From a virus: 37,066 bases of DNA. The notes under the pieces are model-generated. The model worked only from the letters and a program-made list of their open reading frames with translations, made no database searches and had not been told where the DNA came from. The DNA lies in IMG/VR virus record IMGVR_UViG_3300042905_002643, positions 1 to 37,066 of that record; one strand, 5' to 3'. Position 1 is the first letter of the stretch, and every line of letters begins with the position of its first letter. The position numbers and the translations under genes are program-made. This document shows positions 23,604 through 30,252 of this stretch, one piece after another.

Positions 23604-24031
23604 CCGCGCAACATCTGCGCTTCCAGAAATTTCTCGACCGAAACAAGATCGTATATTTTTCGGCGAGAGAAGTTCTGTATCTCGGCGCGATGAACGCCTA
23701 TTTGCGATGCAACGCGATCCCCGAAGAATCACTGTGGCCGAATATCATTCCCGCGCTGCGAGCCGCTGACGAGATTCGCGCCAGAGTGGGCGTGCCGTTG
23801 AAAATCCTTTCGGCATATAGGAATGAAAACTACAACCGCGCCATTGGTGGCGCGAAGGGTTCGTTCCACACCCAATTCCGCGCACTCGATTTGACGGCCC
23901 GCATAGCGATCCCTGATCTACATCGCGCCGCCATTGCCGTGCGTGAAGCCAAGATTTTCGATGGCGGCGTTGGCCGCTATCCCGGCTTCGTTCATATTGA
24001 TAATGGCCCGCACAGGAACTGGAATGGCTAA
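23600..24031 (+). CDS. Endolysin, M15-type zinc peptidase
   Basis: A 143-residue protein, starting at the ATG overlapping the lipoprotein stop; an upstream extension falls inside that gene and is ignored. Zinc ligands fit the M15/YcbK pattern. SAYRNENYNRAIGG is followed by GSFHTQFRALDL, giving His90 and Asp97, and FVHIDNG supplies His132 and Asp134. These enzymes cut peptidoglycan peptide bonds, here for host lysis. It sits after two holin candidates and a lipoprotein. No signal peptide is visible, so holin-dependent release is expected. Whether the cut is an L,D or D,D bond is not determinable. Confidence 0.85.
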   Translation: MTAQHLRFQKFLDRNKIVYFSAREVLYLGAMNAYLRCNAIPEESLWPNIIPALRAADEIRARVGVPLKILSAYRNENYNRAIGGAKGSFHTQFRALDLTARIAIPDLHRAAIAVREAKIFDGGVGRYPGFVHIDNGPHRNWNG

Positions 24032-24263
24032 ATCAGCACCAAAAGACCGCAAAGATGTCTTGGAGGATGTGAGAAAAATCCTTGCCGAGAATTTTGATTG
24101 CGGCCTTGTCATCGTCTCTTGGGAATCACAAGGAGAGACTTTCCACATGGAAACCAAGTGGGGCAATGACTACGCCACGCGCACGCTTGCAAGGGATGCC
24201 GATGAAATCTTGTGGCCTTGCGAGGACGAGGATGAAGAGGACGAGGAGGAGGAAGAGGCGTGA
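24024..24263 (+). CDS. Small acidic protein, unknown
   Basis: A 79-residue protein starting eight bases before the endolysin stop. It has a basic N-terminus (MAKSAPKDRKDVLEDVRKIL), a middle beta part (GLVIVSWESQGETFHMETKW) and an extremely acidic C-terminus of about 13 Asp/Glu in the last 15 residues. Such tails suggest a DNA-mimic or a partner for a basic protein. The stop overlaps the phosphoesterase GTG start, so both are probably translated together. No family recognised. Confidence 0.55.
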   Translation: MAKSAPKDRKDVLEDVRKILAENFDCGLVIVSWESQGETFHMETKWGNDYATRTLARDADEILWPCEDEDEEDEEEEEA

Positions 24264-24982
24264 GGGGATGGAAGAAGTGGATGGCAGTATCTTGCTCGCA
24301 CGGCGACTGCATCGACAATGAGGCCCGTGAGGCCGTTCTGACATTCCGCGACCGATTCAAGCCTGATACCATTTTGCACCTTGGGGATTTCATCGATGCC
24401 GCAGCCTGCCGAACCGGCGCGATGAACGATCCCAACGCGAAAGATAGAGCGGCGAGTGTGGCAGAGGACTTGGCGGCCGGCGTGGATTTTCTGCAAGAGT
24501 TAAAGCCAAACTTTATCCTTTATGGAAATCACGAAGCCCGCCTTTTCAAGCTCGCTGGCGGGCCGAATGCGCTTGCATCGCACGCCGCCACGCTTGTCAT
24601 TGACGAGATCGAAAAGACGGCGCGGAAGCTCAAGGCGCGACTCTATCCCTACCATATTCGCAGTTATGTCGAGCTTGGAGGAACCAAATTTTTGCATGGC
24701 TACATGTTCAATGTTCAGGCGATCCGCGACCACGCCGAAGCGTATGGCCGCTGCGTCATTGGCCACCTTCATCGAGTAGGGCAGGAGCGGGCGCGCACGC
24801 TTGACGGTGTGAGTGGATATTGCGTTGGGATGCTGGCGCGTTTCGACATGGAATACGCGGCAACGCGCCGAGCGACATTGGCCTGGAGCCAAGGCTTCGC
24901 CTATGGGCATTACAAAAACGATCAGATGACAATAAATCTATGCGAAAGAACAAGAGAAAATCCGTGGATTCTGCCGCTTTGA
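24260..24982 (+). CDS. Calcineurin-like metallophosphoesterase
   Basis: A 240-residue protein starting with GTG that overlaps the previous TGA. All metal-binding blocks of the family are seen in order: SHGD (His14, Asp16), LGDFID (Gly42-Asp46), GNHE (about 89-92) and GHLH (about 168-171). The fold hydrolyses phosphodiester or phosphomonoester bonds with two metal ions. The substrate could be DNA ends, a nucleotide signal or a phosphate adduct. Its tail overlaps a winged-helix gene. Phage metallophosphoesterases are known, but this one lies next to lysis rather than replication genes. Function beyond phosphoesterase is not clear. Confidence 0.85.
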   Translation: MRGWKKWMAVSCSHGDCIDNEAREAVLTFRDRFKPDTILHLGDFIDAAACRTGAMNDPNAKDRAASVAEDLAAGVDFLQELKPNFILYGNHEARLFKLAGGPNALASHAATLVIDEIEKTARKLKARLYPYHIRSYVELGGTKFLHGYMFNVQAIRDHAEAYGRCVIGHLHRVGQERARTLDGVSGYCVGMLARFDMEYAATRRATLAWSQGFAYGHYKNDQMTINLCERTRENPWILPL

Positions 24983-25215
24983 CGGCAGCATGGAATGCGG
25001 CATTTGAGGTTGCGAAAATCGACAGGCTTGAGGACTACGAGGCCGAAGGGTGGATGTGGTCTATGTCGTTTGCCGAGAAGGTGGGGATCACGAGAACTTC
25101 CGCCCTGCACCGGCTTGAGCGAATGCACGCCGCGGGCAAATTGGATCAAAAAAAGATTCGCGTGATCTATGGCGGATATGCGCGAAACATCTCGATCTTT
25201 CGCCCGAAGCTCTAA
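24940..25215 (+). CDS. Winged-helix DNA-binding protein
   Basis: A 91-residue protein starting at ATG 24940 inside the tail of the phosphoesterase gene (43-base overlap, different frame). The stretch FAEKVGITRTSALHRLERMHAAGKL is a clear helix-turn-helix with a following wing (KIRVIYGGYARNISIFR). It is a small regulator candidate, one of the few recognisable DNA-binding regulators here. Its stop overlaps a tiny frame (25215-25307). It might control late or early transcription, or a host gene; there is no direct evidence. Confidence 0.7.
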   Translation: MRKNKRKSVDSAALTAAWNAAFEVAKIDRLEDYEAEGWMWSMSFAEKVGITRTSALHRLERMHAAGKLDQKKIRVIYGGYARNISIFRPKL

Positions 25216-25307
25216 TGCCAGAGCGGCTCCACGAGCTTCTCGAAATCGTCAAGAAAATAATTTTCATGGGGGCGAAGATTTTTGTTTACATCCGGGCGGG
25301 AATGTAG
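25215..25307 (+). CDS. Possible 30-residue small ORF
   Basis: An ATG overlaps the preceding stop as TAATG, opening a 30-residue frame (starts MPERLHELLEIVKKIIF, ends RAGM). It is helical and basic with a hydrophobic C-terminal half. The stop-start overlap suggests coupled translation, the arrangement used by many real neighbours. It is too short for composition to be decisive, so it is uncertain. Confidence 0.4.
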   Translation: MPERLHELLEIVKKIIFMGAKIFVYIRAGM

Positions 25308-25378
25308 AGAATCCAACTCAAGCAAGCGGGAAACCGCGAGCATAACCAGAAACAGAAACACTAAATAGAAATAGAAAA
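25308..25378 (+). promoter_or_regulatory. A-rich leader upstream of 25379
   Basis: The 71 bases before the next gene have no gene and become almost pure A/G with the repeat AAATAGAAATAGAAA just before the ATG. The same sequence precedes the Sak4-like ATPase gene (26437-26451). No Shine-Dalgarno motif is present. This may be a translation-enhancing A-rich leader; a promoter could also lie here, but I see no convincing -10/-35 pair. Confidence 0.4.
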
Positions 25379-25579
25379 ATGAAAACACTCAGCAAAAAAA
25401 CTACCAACGCAATCTCCAAATACGGCAAAGAATTTTGCATCTGGGCCGCGCAAGAAAATAAAGACGGCAATGGCGCAAACACAATTTCATGGGGCTTTTC
25501 CAATCCCGCCTTGAGGGGCAAAACCAGATGCGCTGATGCAGCAATTAACGCAGGCCGAGAAATCCTGCAGAGCATCTAA
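25379..25579 (+). CDS. Small hypothetical protein (A-rich leader)
   Basis: A 66-residue basic protein (KTLSKKTTNAISKYGKEFCIWAAQE, then GKTRCADAAINAGREILQSI). It follows an A-rich leader with no Shine-Dalgarno motif. Composition and length are consistent with an early accessory protein. No known family. It begins the run of small genes that lead to the recombination block. Confidence 0.5.
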   Translation: MKTLSKKTTNAISKYGKEFCIWAAQENKDGNGANTISWGFSNPALRGKTRCADAAINAGREILQSI

Positions 25580-25631
25580 CAACCCCAAGGCGCAGGTTCC
25601 ATCCCTGCGCCACCAACCCCAACCCACAGAC

Positions 25632-25781
25632 ATGAACCTTTATTATTGCCAAGCGACATCCGCCTTCGGAATCTTCGGCGACCATATCTGGGCAGATAGC
25701 AAACTCGCCGCAGAACTTGCCTTCCAGAACCTTCACGACATCTGGCCCCACTACGTCATTTGTGAGAGGAGGGCCAAATGA
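25632..25781 (+). CDS. Small hypothetical protein
   Basis: A 49-residue protein starting at ATG 25632 (an in-frame extension upstream runs through the previous gene). It is aromatic-rich (MNLYYCQATSAFGIFGDHIWA, then FQNLHDIWPHYVICERRAK). Its stop overlaps the next ATG by four bases. A compact DNA-interacting or inhibitor peptide is possible; there is no functional evidence. Confidence 0.45.
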   Translation: MNLYYCQATSAFGIFGDHIWADSKLAAELAFQNLHDIWPHYVICERRAK

Positions 25782-25936
25782 GCCAGAGTGATTTCATCAT
25801 TACCTATCTGCTCGCCGGCATTCTAATGTTTGCCTGTGGCTACCTGCTCGGATCAATGCGCGCCGAATCCCGCGCCGAGACAATGCGGCGCTGGTGGTTC
25901 GAGCGCGAGCAACGCCTAAAGAACTGGAGAGAATGA
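25778..25936 (+). CDS. Small single-pass membrane protein
   Basis: A 52-residue protein with one hydrophobic helix near residues 6-25 (FIITYLLAGILMFACGYLL) and a basic, Trp/Arg-rich cytoplasmic tail (MRRWWFEREQRLKNWRE). A strong GAGGAGGG motif lies five bases upstream, supporting the start. It overlaps the previous stop (ATGA) and the next start. A membrane-active accessory function, for example superinfection exclusion or a lysis-related role, is inferred weakly. Confidence 0.65.
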   Translation: MSQSDFIITYLLAGILMFACGYLLGSMRAESRAETMRRWWFEREQRLKNWRE

Positions 25937-26091
25937 CACCCACAGCGAAAGATTGGGGGATCATCGCGTTCATCATGCTCACAACCTTTGCTGCCGTGTT
26001 TGCGCTTGCCATCAGTAGCTCGGCGCGCAAGCCGGACTTTAGTCTATGCCCGCTGTGTAACTCCAACCAGAATCTCGTCATTGAACTCTAA
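25933..26091 (+). CDS. Small membrane protein with C-terminal Cys pair
   Basis: A 52-residue protein starting at the ATG overlapping the previous stop. It has a hydrophobic helix around residues 9-28 (IIAFIMLTTFAAVFALAISS) and a C-terminal CPLCN pair that could bind metal. The downstream nuclease start lies inside its final codons. It belongs to the run of membrane-associated genes before the DNA-metabolism block. Function unknown. Confidence 0.5.
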   Translation: MTPTAKDWGIIAFIMLTTFAAVFALAISSSARKPDFSLCPLCNSNQNLVIEL

Positions 26092-26425
26092 ACAAAAAGG
26101 CAAGCGTGGCGAGCGTGAGGCTGCCGCGTTCCTAACTGAGGAGGGCTTCCCGGCTCGCCGTGGGCAACAGTTCGCTGGCGGCACAGACTCGCCCGATGTG
26201 GTGTGCGAGACTTTGGGTGGCCTGCATTTCGAGGTGAAGCGCTGCGAGAAGGGCAACCCTTACGATTGGGTGAGCCAGGCTCAACGCGATGCAGGCTACA
26301 AGCTGCCGGTGGTGCTTCACCGCCGCAACGATCACGAATGGTTGGCTATTCTGCCTGCAAAGGATTTTCTGCGGGTGATCCGCGAAAGCGCATTTGTCGA
26401 TTCGTCGGCGATAGATGCGGAATAA
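26081..26425 (+). CDS. PD-(D/E)XK nuclease, Holliday-junction-resolvase-like
   Basis: About 114 residues from TTG 26081; the start is uncertain because no in-frame ATG lies near, and a longer frame runs back into the preceding membrane gene. The opening NSKQKGKRGEREAAAFLTEEGFPARRGQQ, the acidic residue in SPDVV and the E-x-K of FEVKRCEK form the nuclease signature. These enzymes resolve or cut branched DNA. Its place before Sak4-like ATPase and Cas4-like exonuclease genes supports a recombination role. The tail (LRVIRESAFVD) is helical. Confidence 0.75.
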   Translation: MNSKQKGKRGEREAAAFLTEEGFPARRGQQFAGGTDSPDVVCETLGGLHFEVKRCEKGNPYDWVSQAQRDAGYKLPVVLHRRNDHEWLAILPAKDFLRVIRESAFVDSSAIDAE

Positions 26426-26456
26426 CAAAAAGACGAAAATAGAAATAGAAAGAGAA
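26426..26456 (+). promoter_or_regulatory. A-rich leader upstream of 26457
   Basis: This 31-base leader contains AAATAGAAATAGAAA, the same purine-rich repeat seen before the gene at 25379. There is no Shine-Dalgarno motif. ATG 26457 is preferred over an in-frame ATG at 26415 because the longer start would code a Lys/Glu-rich extension through the repeat itself. Confidence 0.4.
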
Positions 26457-27392
26457 ATGAAAATAACCAAAGGCAAACAAACCCGCGCCCAGCGCGTGGT
26501 AATCTACGGCGTCGAAAGCGTGGGCAAATCCACCTTCGCCGCACAATTCCCGAGACCCTTGTTTCTCGATGTCGAAGGTGGCACGGCTCACTTGGAGACC
26601 GATCGCGCTGAAATATCAGATGCCGCAGAACTCGACGCCGCCATTCGCGAATGCCAAACGGCGAGCTATGACACGATCGTGATCGACTCGATTGATTGGA
26701 CGGAGCGCATGCTTGTCGATCAGTTGCTCGCCGAGCATAAGAAGAAATCCGTTGAGGATTTTGGATATGGCAAGGGCTGGGTGATGACGGCAGAGAAGAT
26801 GGCGCGCCTGCTTGGCTCGCTGGAATCCCTGATCAACGCCGGAAAGAATGTCGTGCTGATCGCGCATAGCCAAGTCAAGCGCGTCGAGCCGCCCGATCTT
26901 CTTGCGGCCTACGATCGCTATGAACTCAAGATGAGCAAGCAATGCTCGCCGCTTGTTAAAGAGTGGGCCGATGAACTCTGGTTCTTTAAGTTCAAGACGA
27001 AGACCGTGGAATCCGAATCTGGACGCAGCAAGGGTATCGGTGGCAAGGAGCGCATTATCTTAACAACCCATAGCGCAGCCTACGATGCCAAAACTCGCTC
27101 TGGGCTGGCGGAAGAATTGCCGATGGCTTGGGATAGTGTGGCGCATTTGTTTGCGAAGCCAGTGGCGAAGGCGCAAGAGCCTGCCGTCAAGATAATCGGC
27201 AAGGAGACAACTGAACTTCGCGCACAGCTTGAGCATCACGAAGACATGGTGAATGCGTTTCTTATTGCCAAATCTCAGATCAACGAAGGCCAGACTTGGC
27301 GTGATGTCAGCGAGAAGGCAATGGGCCGCATCAAGGCTGATCCCGCTGCGTTCCTTGCAACCGTCAGCGATTGGAAAGAGGCACAGAAATGA
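26457..27392 (+). CDS. RecA-like ATPase, Sak4-type recombinase
   Basis: A 311-residue protein. A P-loop GVESVGKST (about 18-26) and a Walker B stretch TIVIDSIDW (about 73-81) define a RecA-like core of the AAA_24 type. The later VVLIAHSQVK fits the sensor region. In phages such proteins anneal or pair single strands, and the genomic company here (PD-(D/E)XK nuclease, Cas4/RecB-like exonuclease, SSB-like protein) matches known Sak4 modules. The start is chosen after the A-rich leader. Its C-terminal third is helical with TTELRAQLEHHED. Its stop overlaps the next ATG. Confidence 0.85.
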   Translation: MKITKGKQTRAQRVVIYGVESVGKSTFAAQFPRPLFLDVEGGTAHLETDRAEISDAAELDAAIRECQTASYDTIVIDSIDWTERMLVDQLLAEHKKKSVEDFGYGKGWVMTAEKMARLLGSLESLINAGKNVVLIAHSQVKRVEPPDLLAAYDRYELKMSKQCSPLVKEWADELWFFKFKTKTVESESGRSKGIGGKERIILTTHSAAYDAKTRSGLAEELPMAWDSVAHLFAKPVAKAQEPAVKIIGKETTELRAQLEHHEDMVNAFLIAKSQINEGQTWRDVSEKAMGRIKADPAAFLATVSDWKEAQK

Positions 27393-27622
27393 AACGCAGC
27401 AAAGAAACTACGACATTCAACGATTCTGCAATAGCCGCCCTAAAGGAAAAGCGAGAACAGGCATGGAGGCTATTAAAGGAAAAGTGCGAAGTCGTTAATA
27501 CATACGAGGGGAAGTGGGAAGAGACAGAAAAAGCCTATGTCGAGGCCGTCATGTATGAGCGAGCAAAGCGTGCCGTGATGGCAGACTTAATAAAAGCGGC
27601 AGGGAAAATATCAGAGAAATGA
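27389..27622 (+). CDS. Small helical protein of the recombination block
   Basis: A 77-residue, strongly charged, almost entirely helical protein (AIAALKEKREQAWRLLKEKCEVVNTYEGKWEET-type heptads). It overlaps the ATPase stop (ATGA) and its own stop overlaps the exonuclease ATG. A partner or adaptor for the exonuclease or ATPase is inferred from the tight spacing. No known family. Confidence 0.55.
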   Translation: MKRSKETTTFNDSAIAALKEKREQAWRLLKEKCEVVNTYEGKWEETEKAYVEAVMYERAKRAVMADLIKAAGKISEK

Positions 27623-28629
27623 AAGAAATATCGCCATCAATGCTTCCCAAGCTCGCATCCTGTCCTGTCTTCGTAGGGGCATCTGGCGCGAGCAAAGCGG
27701 CAGAACGCGGGACAGCCATCGACAGCATGATCCGCCAATCAATCAGCGGCGACACATTGCCAGATGTTGGGGAATACGCCGAGCCGGTAAATTGGGGCGT
27801 TGTTAAGCTGCTGGAACTCGCCAATGGCCACCATATCGAAACCCGTGAGGAATACTTGCAGATGGATGTGCCGGGGCTATCACGCCCCGGCACTGCGGAT
27901 GCGGTGTGCATCGGCGCGAAGTGGGTGGCCGACATCAAGACAGGGCAAGTGCGCAACTACCGTGAGCAACTCGCGGCCTATGCTCTCGCCTGCATGAATG
28001 CACATTGGGAGGAAAGCTGGACAGCCCATGTCGTTTATGTGGATCAACAGGCAGTGCGCAGCTACGAGTTCACCAGAGAGCAATGCGAGCGCATTGTGGG
28101 CGAAGTGATCGCAAGCGCCACGGCACCATCAGCCCAGCCGGTGCCGTGCGAGTATTGTGATTGGTGCGCGAATAAAAACCAATGTCCGGCACTTGTCACA
28201 CAAAGCCAGACGGCCCTTCGCGATCTTTCTTTTGCTGATCTCGGCGGCGAGACACTCGATCTTATGCGCGAGCGTATTCTTGCTGATGCCGCCAAACACA
28301 GCGACTTCGTGGCACGCTACAAGTGGTTCGTCAAAGAGTTTGGCGAGCCGCTGACTGATGCACTCAAGGAACGACTGCAATCCGGCGAGGAAATGCCGGG
28401 GTGGAAATTGACGAATGCGGCAAGTCGCCGGTATGTCGAGCCAGAGGATGCGATCAAAGTCATTTCACAAGTCACACCCGAGCGGGCCTTCATGCTCGCT
28501 GGAGGCAAAATATCTGCTGATGCTTTTTTAGAGGTTGCTGCCGAAGTCGGCATCGACAACCCCGAGAAACTGGTAAAGAGCGCGCCAGGCACAACGCAAA
28601 TGCGCCAAGTCAAAAAGAAAGAAAAATAA
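27619..28629 (+). CDS. Cas4/RecB-like PD-(D/E)XK exonuclease with Fe-S-type cysteines
   Basis: A 336-residue protein with the RecB-family motifs in order: GTAIDSMIR (about 31-39), GTADAVCIG with Asp94, VADIKTGQ with Asp105 and Lys107, and QLAAYALA with Gln117 and Tyr121. Cys15 together with the C-terminal set CEYCDWCANKNQC (Cys177, 180, 183, 189) gives a Cas4-like Fe-S arrangement. It probably resects DNA ends to feed the ATPase and SSB. It resembles the DUF2800 family. It lies directly before the SSB-like gene, two bases apart. Confidence 0.85.
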   Translation: MKEISPSMLPKLASCPVFVGASGASKAAERGTAIDSMIRQSISGDTLPDVGEYAEPVNWGVVKLLELANGHHIETREEYLQMDVPGLSRPGTADAVCIGAKWVADIKTGQVRNYREQLAAYALACMNAHWEESWTAHVVYVDQQAVRSYEFTREQCERIVGEVIASATAPSAQPVPCEYCDWCANKNQCPALVTQSQTALRDLSFADLGGETLDLMRERILADAAKHSDFVARYKWFVKEFGEPLTDALKERLQSGEEMPGWKLTNAASRRYVEPEDAIKVISQVTPERAFMLAGGKISADAFLEVAAEVGIDNPEKLVKSAPGTTQMRQVKKKEK

Positions 28630-28631
28630 AA

Positions 28632-29102
28632 ATGCCAAGTTACAAACAAGAAGAACCAAAGAAAGCCGGAACCTATTTCGTGGAGCCGGGAATCTACCGA
28701 GTCGAGATCAAGAATGCCGTCGAGAAGATCAGCCAAAACGGCAACGACATGATCAAGCTCGTTTGCAAGGTGCTGCTCAAAGATAATGTCGAGGGGCCGG
28801 AAGTCTGGGATCATCTCGTCTTTACTCCCAAAGCCTCATGGAAAATCGATCAGTTCCTTGCCAGTATTGGGCAGGCCGTTGTCCCCGGCGAGGAAGTCAA
28901 TGTCGAGGCGGCTGATCTGATCGGCACTGTCGGCGTGGCTGAGATCGGTGAGGAGCCGGGAGCCACAAATCCCGATCAGCGATTCAATACAATTGCCAGA
29001 TGGATTTTTGGCGATGAGTTGAAGGCGTGGAAATCGGGCGCTCCGAAGCCTGCTGCCGCGAATCCTGCCGGCAAGAAATCCGAGGACGATATCCCGTTCT
29101 AA
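28632..29102 (+). CDS. Single-stranded DNA-binding protein (DUF669-like)
   Basis: A 156-residue protein. The N-terminal ~100 residues form a beta-rich OB-like domain (GIYRVEIKNAVEKISQNGNDMIKLVCKVLL and WDHLVFTPKASWKIDQFLASI). A flexible Pro/Ala linker follows, and the last five residues are DDIPF. This matches the acidic tip that recruits partners in SSBs. In phage recombination modules this family coats the strand made by the exonuclease. The order with the exonuclease and Sak4-like ATPase strengthens the call. Confidence 0.8.
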   Translation: MPSYKQEEPKKAGTYFVEPGIYRVEIKNAVEKISQNGNDMIKLVCKVLLKDNVEGPEVWDHLVFTPKASWKIDQFLASIGQAVVPGEEVNVEAADLIGTVGVAEIGEEPGATNPDQRFNTIARWIFGDELKAWKSGAPKPAAANPAGKKSEDDIPF

Positions 29103-29123
29103 ATAACAAAGGCCGGGGCGCGC

Positions 29124-29366
29124 ATGGCTACAACGCGCAAACACTCTACACATTTGAAGATTAGTATTCGCTTGACTATATGCGCGAACGACGATGCGCC
29201 GGTAGGCCCAAGGCTGCACAGGGATGGGAAACCATTCCCAAGGCATCAATACACTTACGACGATACACCGGAGGGACGCGCACTGGCTGAGCATGATATG
29301 GAAAGGATCAAACAATATGTCAATGATTACGAACAAAGTTCAGCTTCTCGAAAACGCTCTCGCTAG
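29124..29366 (+). CDS. Small hypothetical protein
   Basis: An 80-residue basic protein (THLKISIRLTICANDDAPVGPRLHRDGKPF, then RSR at the end). The 3' part overlaps the next small gene in another frame. The family is not recognised. Short, basic proteins in this position may interact with nucleic acid, but no fold is evident. Confidence 0.45.
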   Translation: MATTRKHSTHLKISIRLTICANDDAPVGPRLHRDGKPFPRHQYTYDDTPEGRALAEHDMERIKQYVNDYEQSSASRKRSR

Positions 29367-29496
29367 CTATCAAGCGGCGGCGAACGAGTTGATTGCAGAA
29401 CTCAAACGCCAGCGCAATGAGTTGCTGGAAGAGAATGCGATGCTGCGAGCCGACATCGCCAAACTGGACAATTTTTTAGCAAACCAAGATGAATAG
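29317..29496 (+). CDS. Small coiled-coil protein
   Basis: A 59-residue protein whose ATG (29317) lies inside the previous frame (50-base overlap). Nearly the whole chain is heptad-like (LLENALASYQAAANELIAEL, then ENAMLRADIAKLDNF). Coiled-coil dimerisation is predicted. Its stop overlaps the next gene by eight bases. Function unknown. Confidence 0.45.
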   Translation: MSMITNKVQLLENALASYQAAANELIAELKRQRNELLEENAMLRADIAKLDNFLANQDE

Positions 29497-29683
29497 CTCA
29501 ACCTGGCGCGGATACCCGCTGCGGTGCTGGCCTAACCATCAGGACGATTGTTATCGGTGGGATTGGGAGATTCAGATCGATGGCAAATGGCTTGAGGTTG
29601 TGACGCAGGCGACGAGGTTTATTGAGAGTGAGGCTGATGAGAGCTTGAGAAGGCATCTTGACAAGAAGCGCAAATTGCAATAG
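29489..29683 (+). CDS. Small hypothetical protein sharing a repeat with the lysis region
   Basis: A 64-residue, Trp/Arg-rich protein (SSTWRGYPLRCWPN, then WDWEIQIDGKWLEVV). Residues 3-8 share both protein and exact DNA sequence (17 bases) with the small membrane gene at 23266. No family recognised. It is the last of three tightly packed small genes before a strong hairpin and the HNH gene. Confidence 0.45.
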   Translation: MNSSTWRGYPLRCWPNHQDDCYRWDWEIQIDGKWLEVVTQATRFIESEADESLRRHLDKKRKLQ

Positions 29684-29736
29684 ACATTGCACACGGGCCG
29701 TGAAAAAGCCCATCACAACATGCAACAAACATTTTG

Positions 29737-29805
29737 CCCTTCACACCGACCGGAGCCTTTGCATGGGCCAATTTTTCAGCCGGAAGGTGTGGAGGGTTTT
29801 TCTTT
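29737..29805 (+). terminator. Large hairpin and T-run; terminator or ribosome-site cover
   Basis: Bases 29737-29747 (CCCTTCACACC) pair with 29786-29796 (GGTGTGGAGGG), one wobble pair included, and an inner CCGG/CCGG stem lies at 29750-29753 and 29780-29783. A T-rich run TTTTTCTTT follows. The 3' arm contains GGAGGG, about 13 bases before the HNH start, so pairing would hide it. The element may end transcription or control HNH translation, or both. Confidence 0.7.
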
Positions 29806-29808
29806 ATT

Positions 29809-30252
29809 ATGGAAAATCTAAAAATTGAAAAACATGGAAAATATCTTCGCGTTATAGATATGCACGATCATCCGCTGGCCTGCACCCGAGGAAGAATACC
29901 ATATCATCGGCTAGTCTTATTTGAAAAACTATGCGCGAATCAATACGCCCCATGCCACTGGTGCCACTATCCATTAACATGGAAAACAAACCTAAATCCT
30001 GCATTTGTGCATGTCATAAATGCCGATCATCTTGATGGCGATACTACAAACAACGATCCAGACAATCTTGTCCCTTCATGCTGGTGGTGCAACGCAAATA
30101 GATCGTGGGCCGAATCCCATCTTGTCTTTTGGAATAACTGGAAGAAGTGGATGAAGCACATTCCCCCGGCCATGCGCCCAAATTTAATTGAGATAGCCAA
30201 AGATTGCGGAATAGAAGTTGAATTAAAAGCGGAGGATGATTATGGCCGCTGA
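29809..30252 (+). CDS. HNH endonuclease-like protein
   Basis: A 147-residue protein. The start is ATG 29809, just after a hairpin; an open frame runs upstream through the hairpin but would add unlikely sequence. The HNH core is CHWCHYPLTWKT, then NADHLDGDTTNNDPDNLVPSCWWCNANR, giving Cys pairs for zinc and the conserved His/Asn positions. This family cuts DNA and is used by phages for packaging, replication or self-spread. The DNA is AT-richer than its neighbours, suggesting a mobile or recently gained gene. Its C-terminus overlaps the initiator start. Confidence 0.8.
   Translation: MENLKIEKHGKYLRVIDMHDHPLACTRGRIPYHRLVLFEKLCANQYAPCHWCHYPLTWKTNLNPAFVHVINADHLDGDTTNNDPDNLVPSCWWCNANRSWAESHLVFWNNWKKWMKHIPPAMRPNLIEIAKDCGIEVELKAEDDYGR

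Noticed and set aside
24940-25215. Lysogeny repressor (CI-like) reading of the winged-helix gene
   Set aside because: It has no oligomerisation or peptidase domain, and no integrase or divergent control region is present.
26415-26456. Upstream start for the Sak4-like ATPase
   Set aside because: Its extra 14 residues come from an A-rich leader repeat also found before another gene; the later ATG gives a standard N-terminus.
29734-29808. Upstream in-frame extension of the HNH gene beginning at ATG 29734
   Set aside because: It would run through the stem and T-run of a terminator-like hairpin and encode a low-quality N-terminus; ATG 29809 fits the family better.
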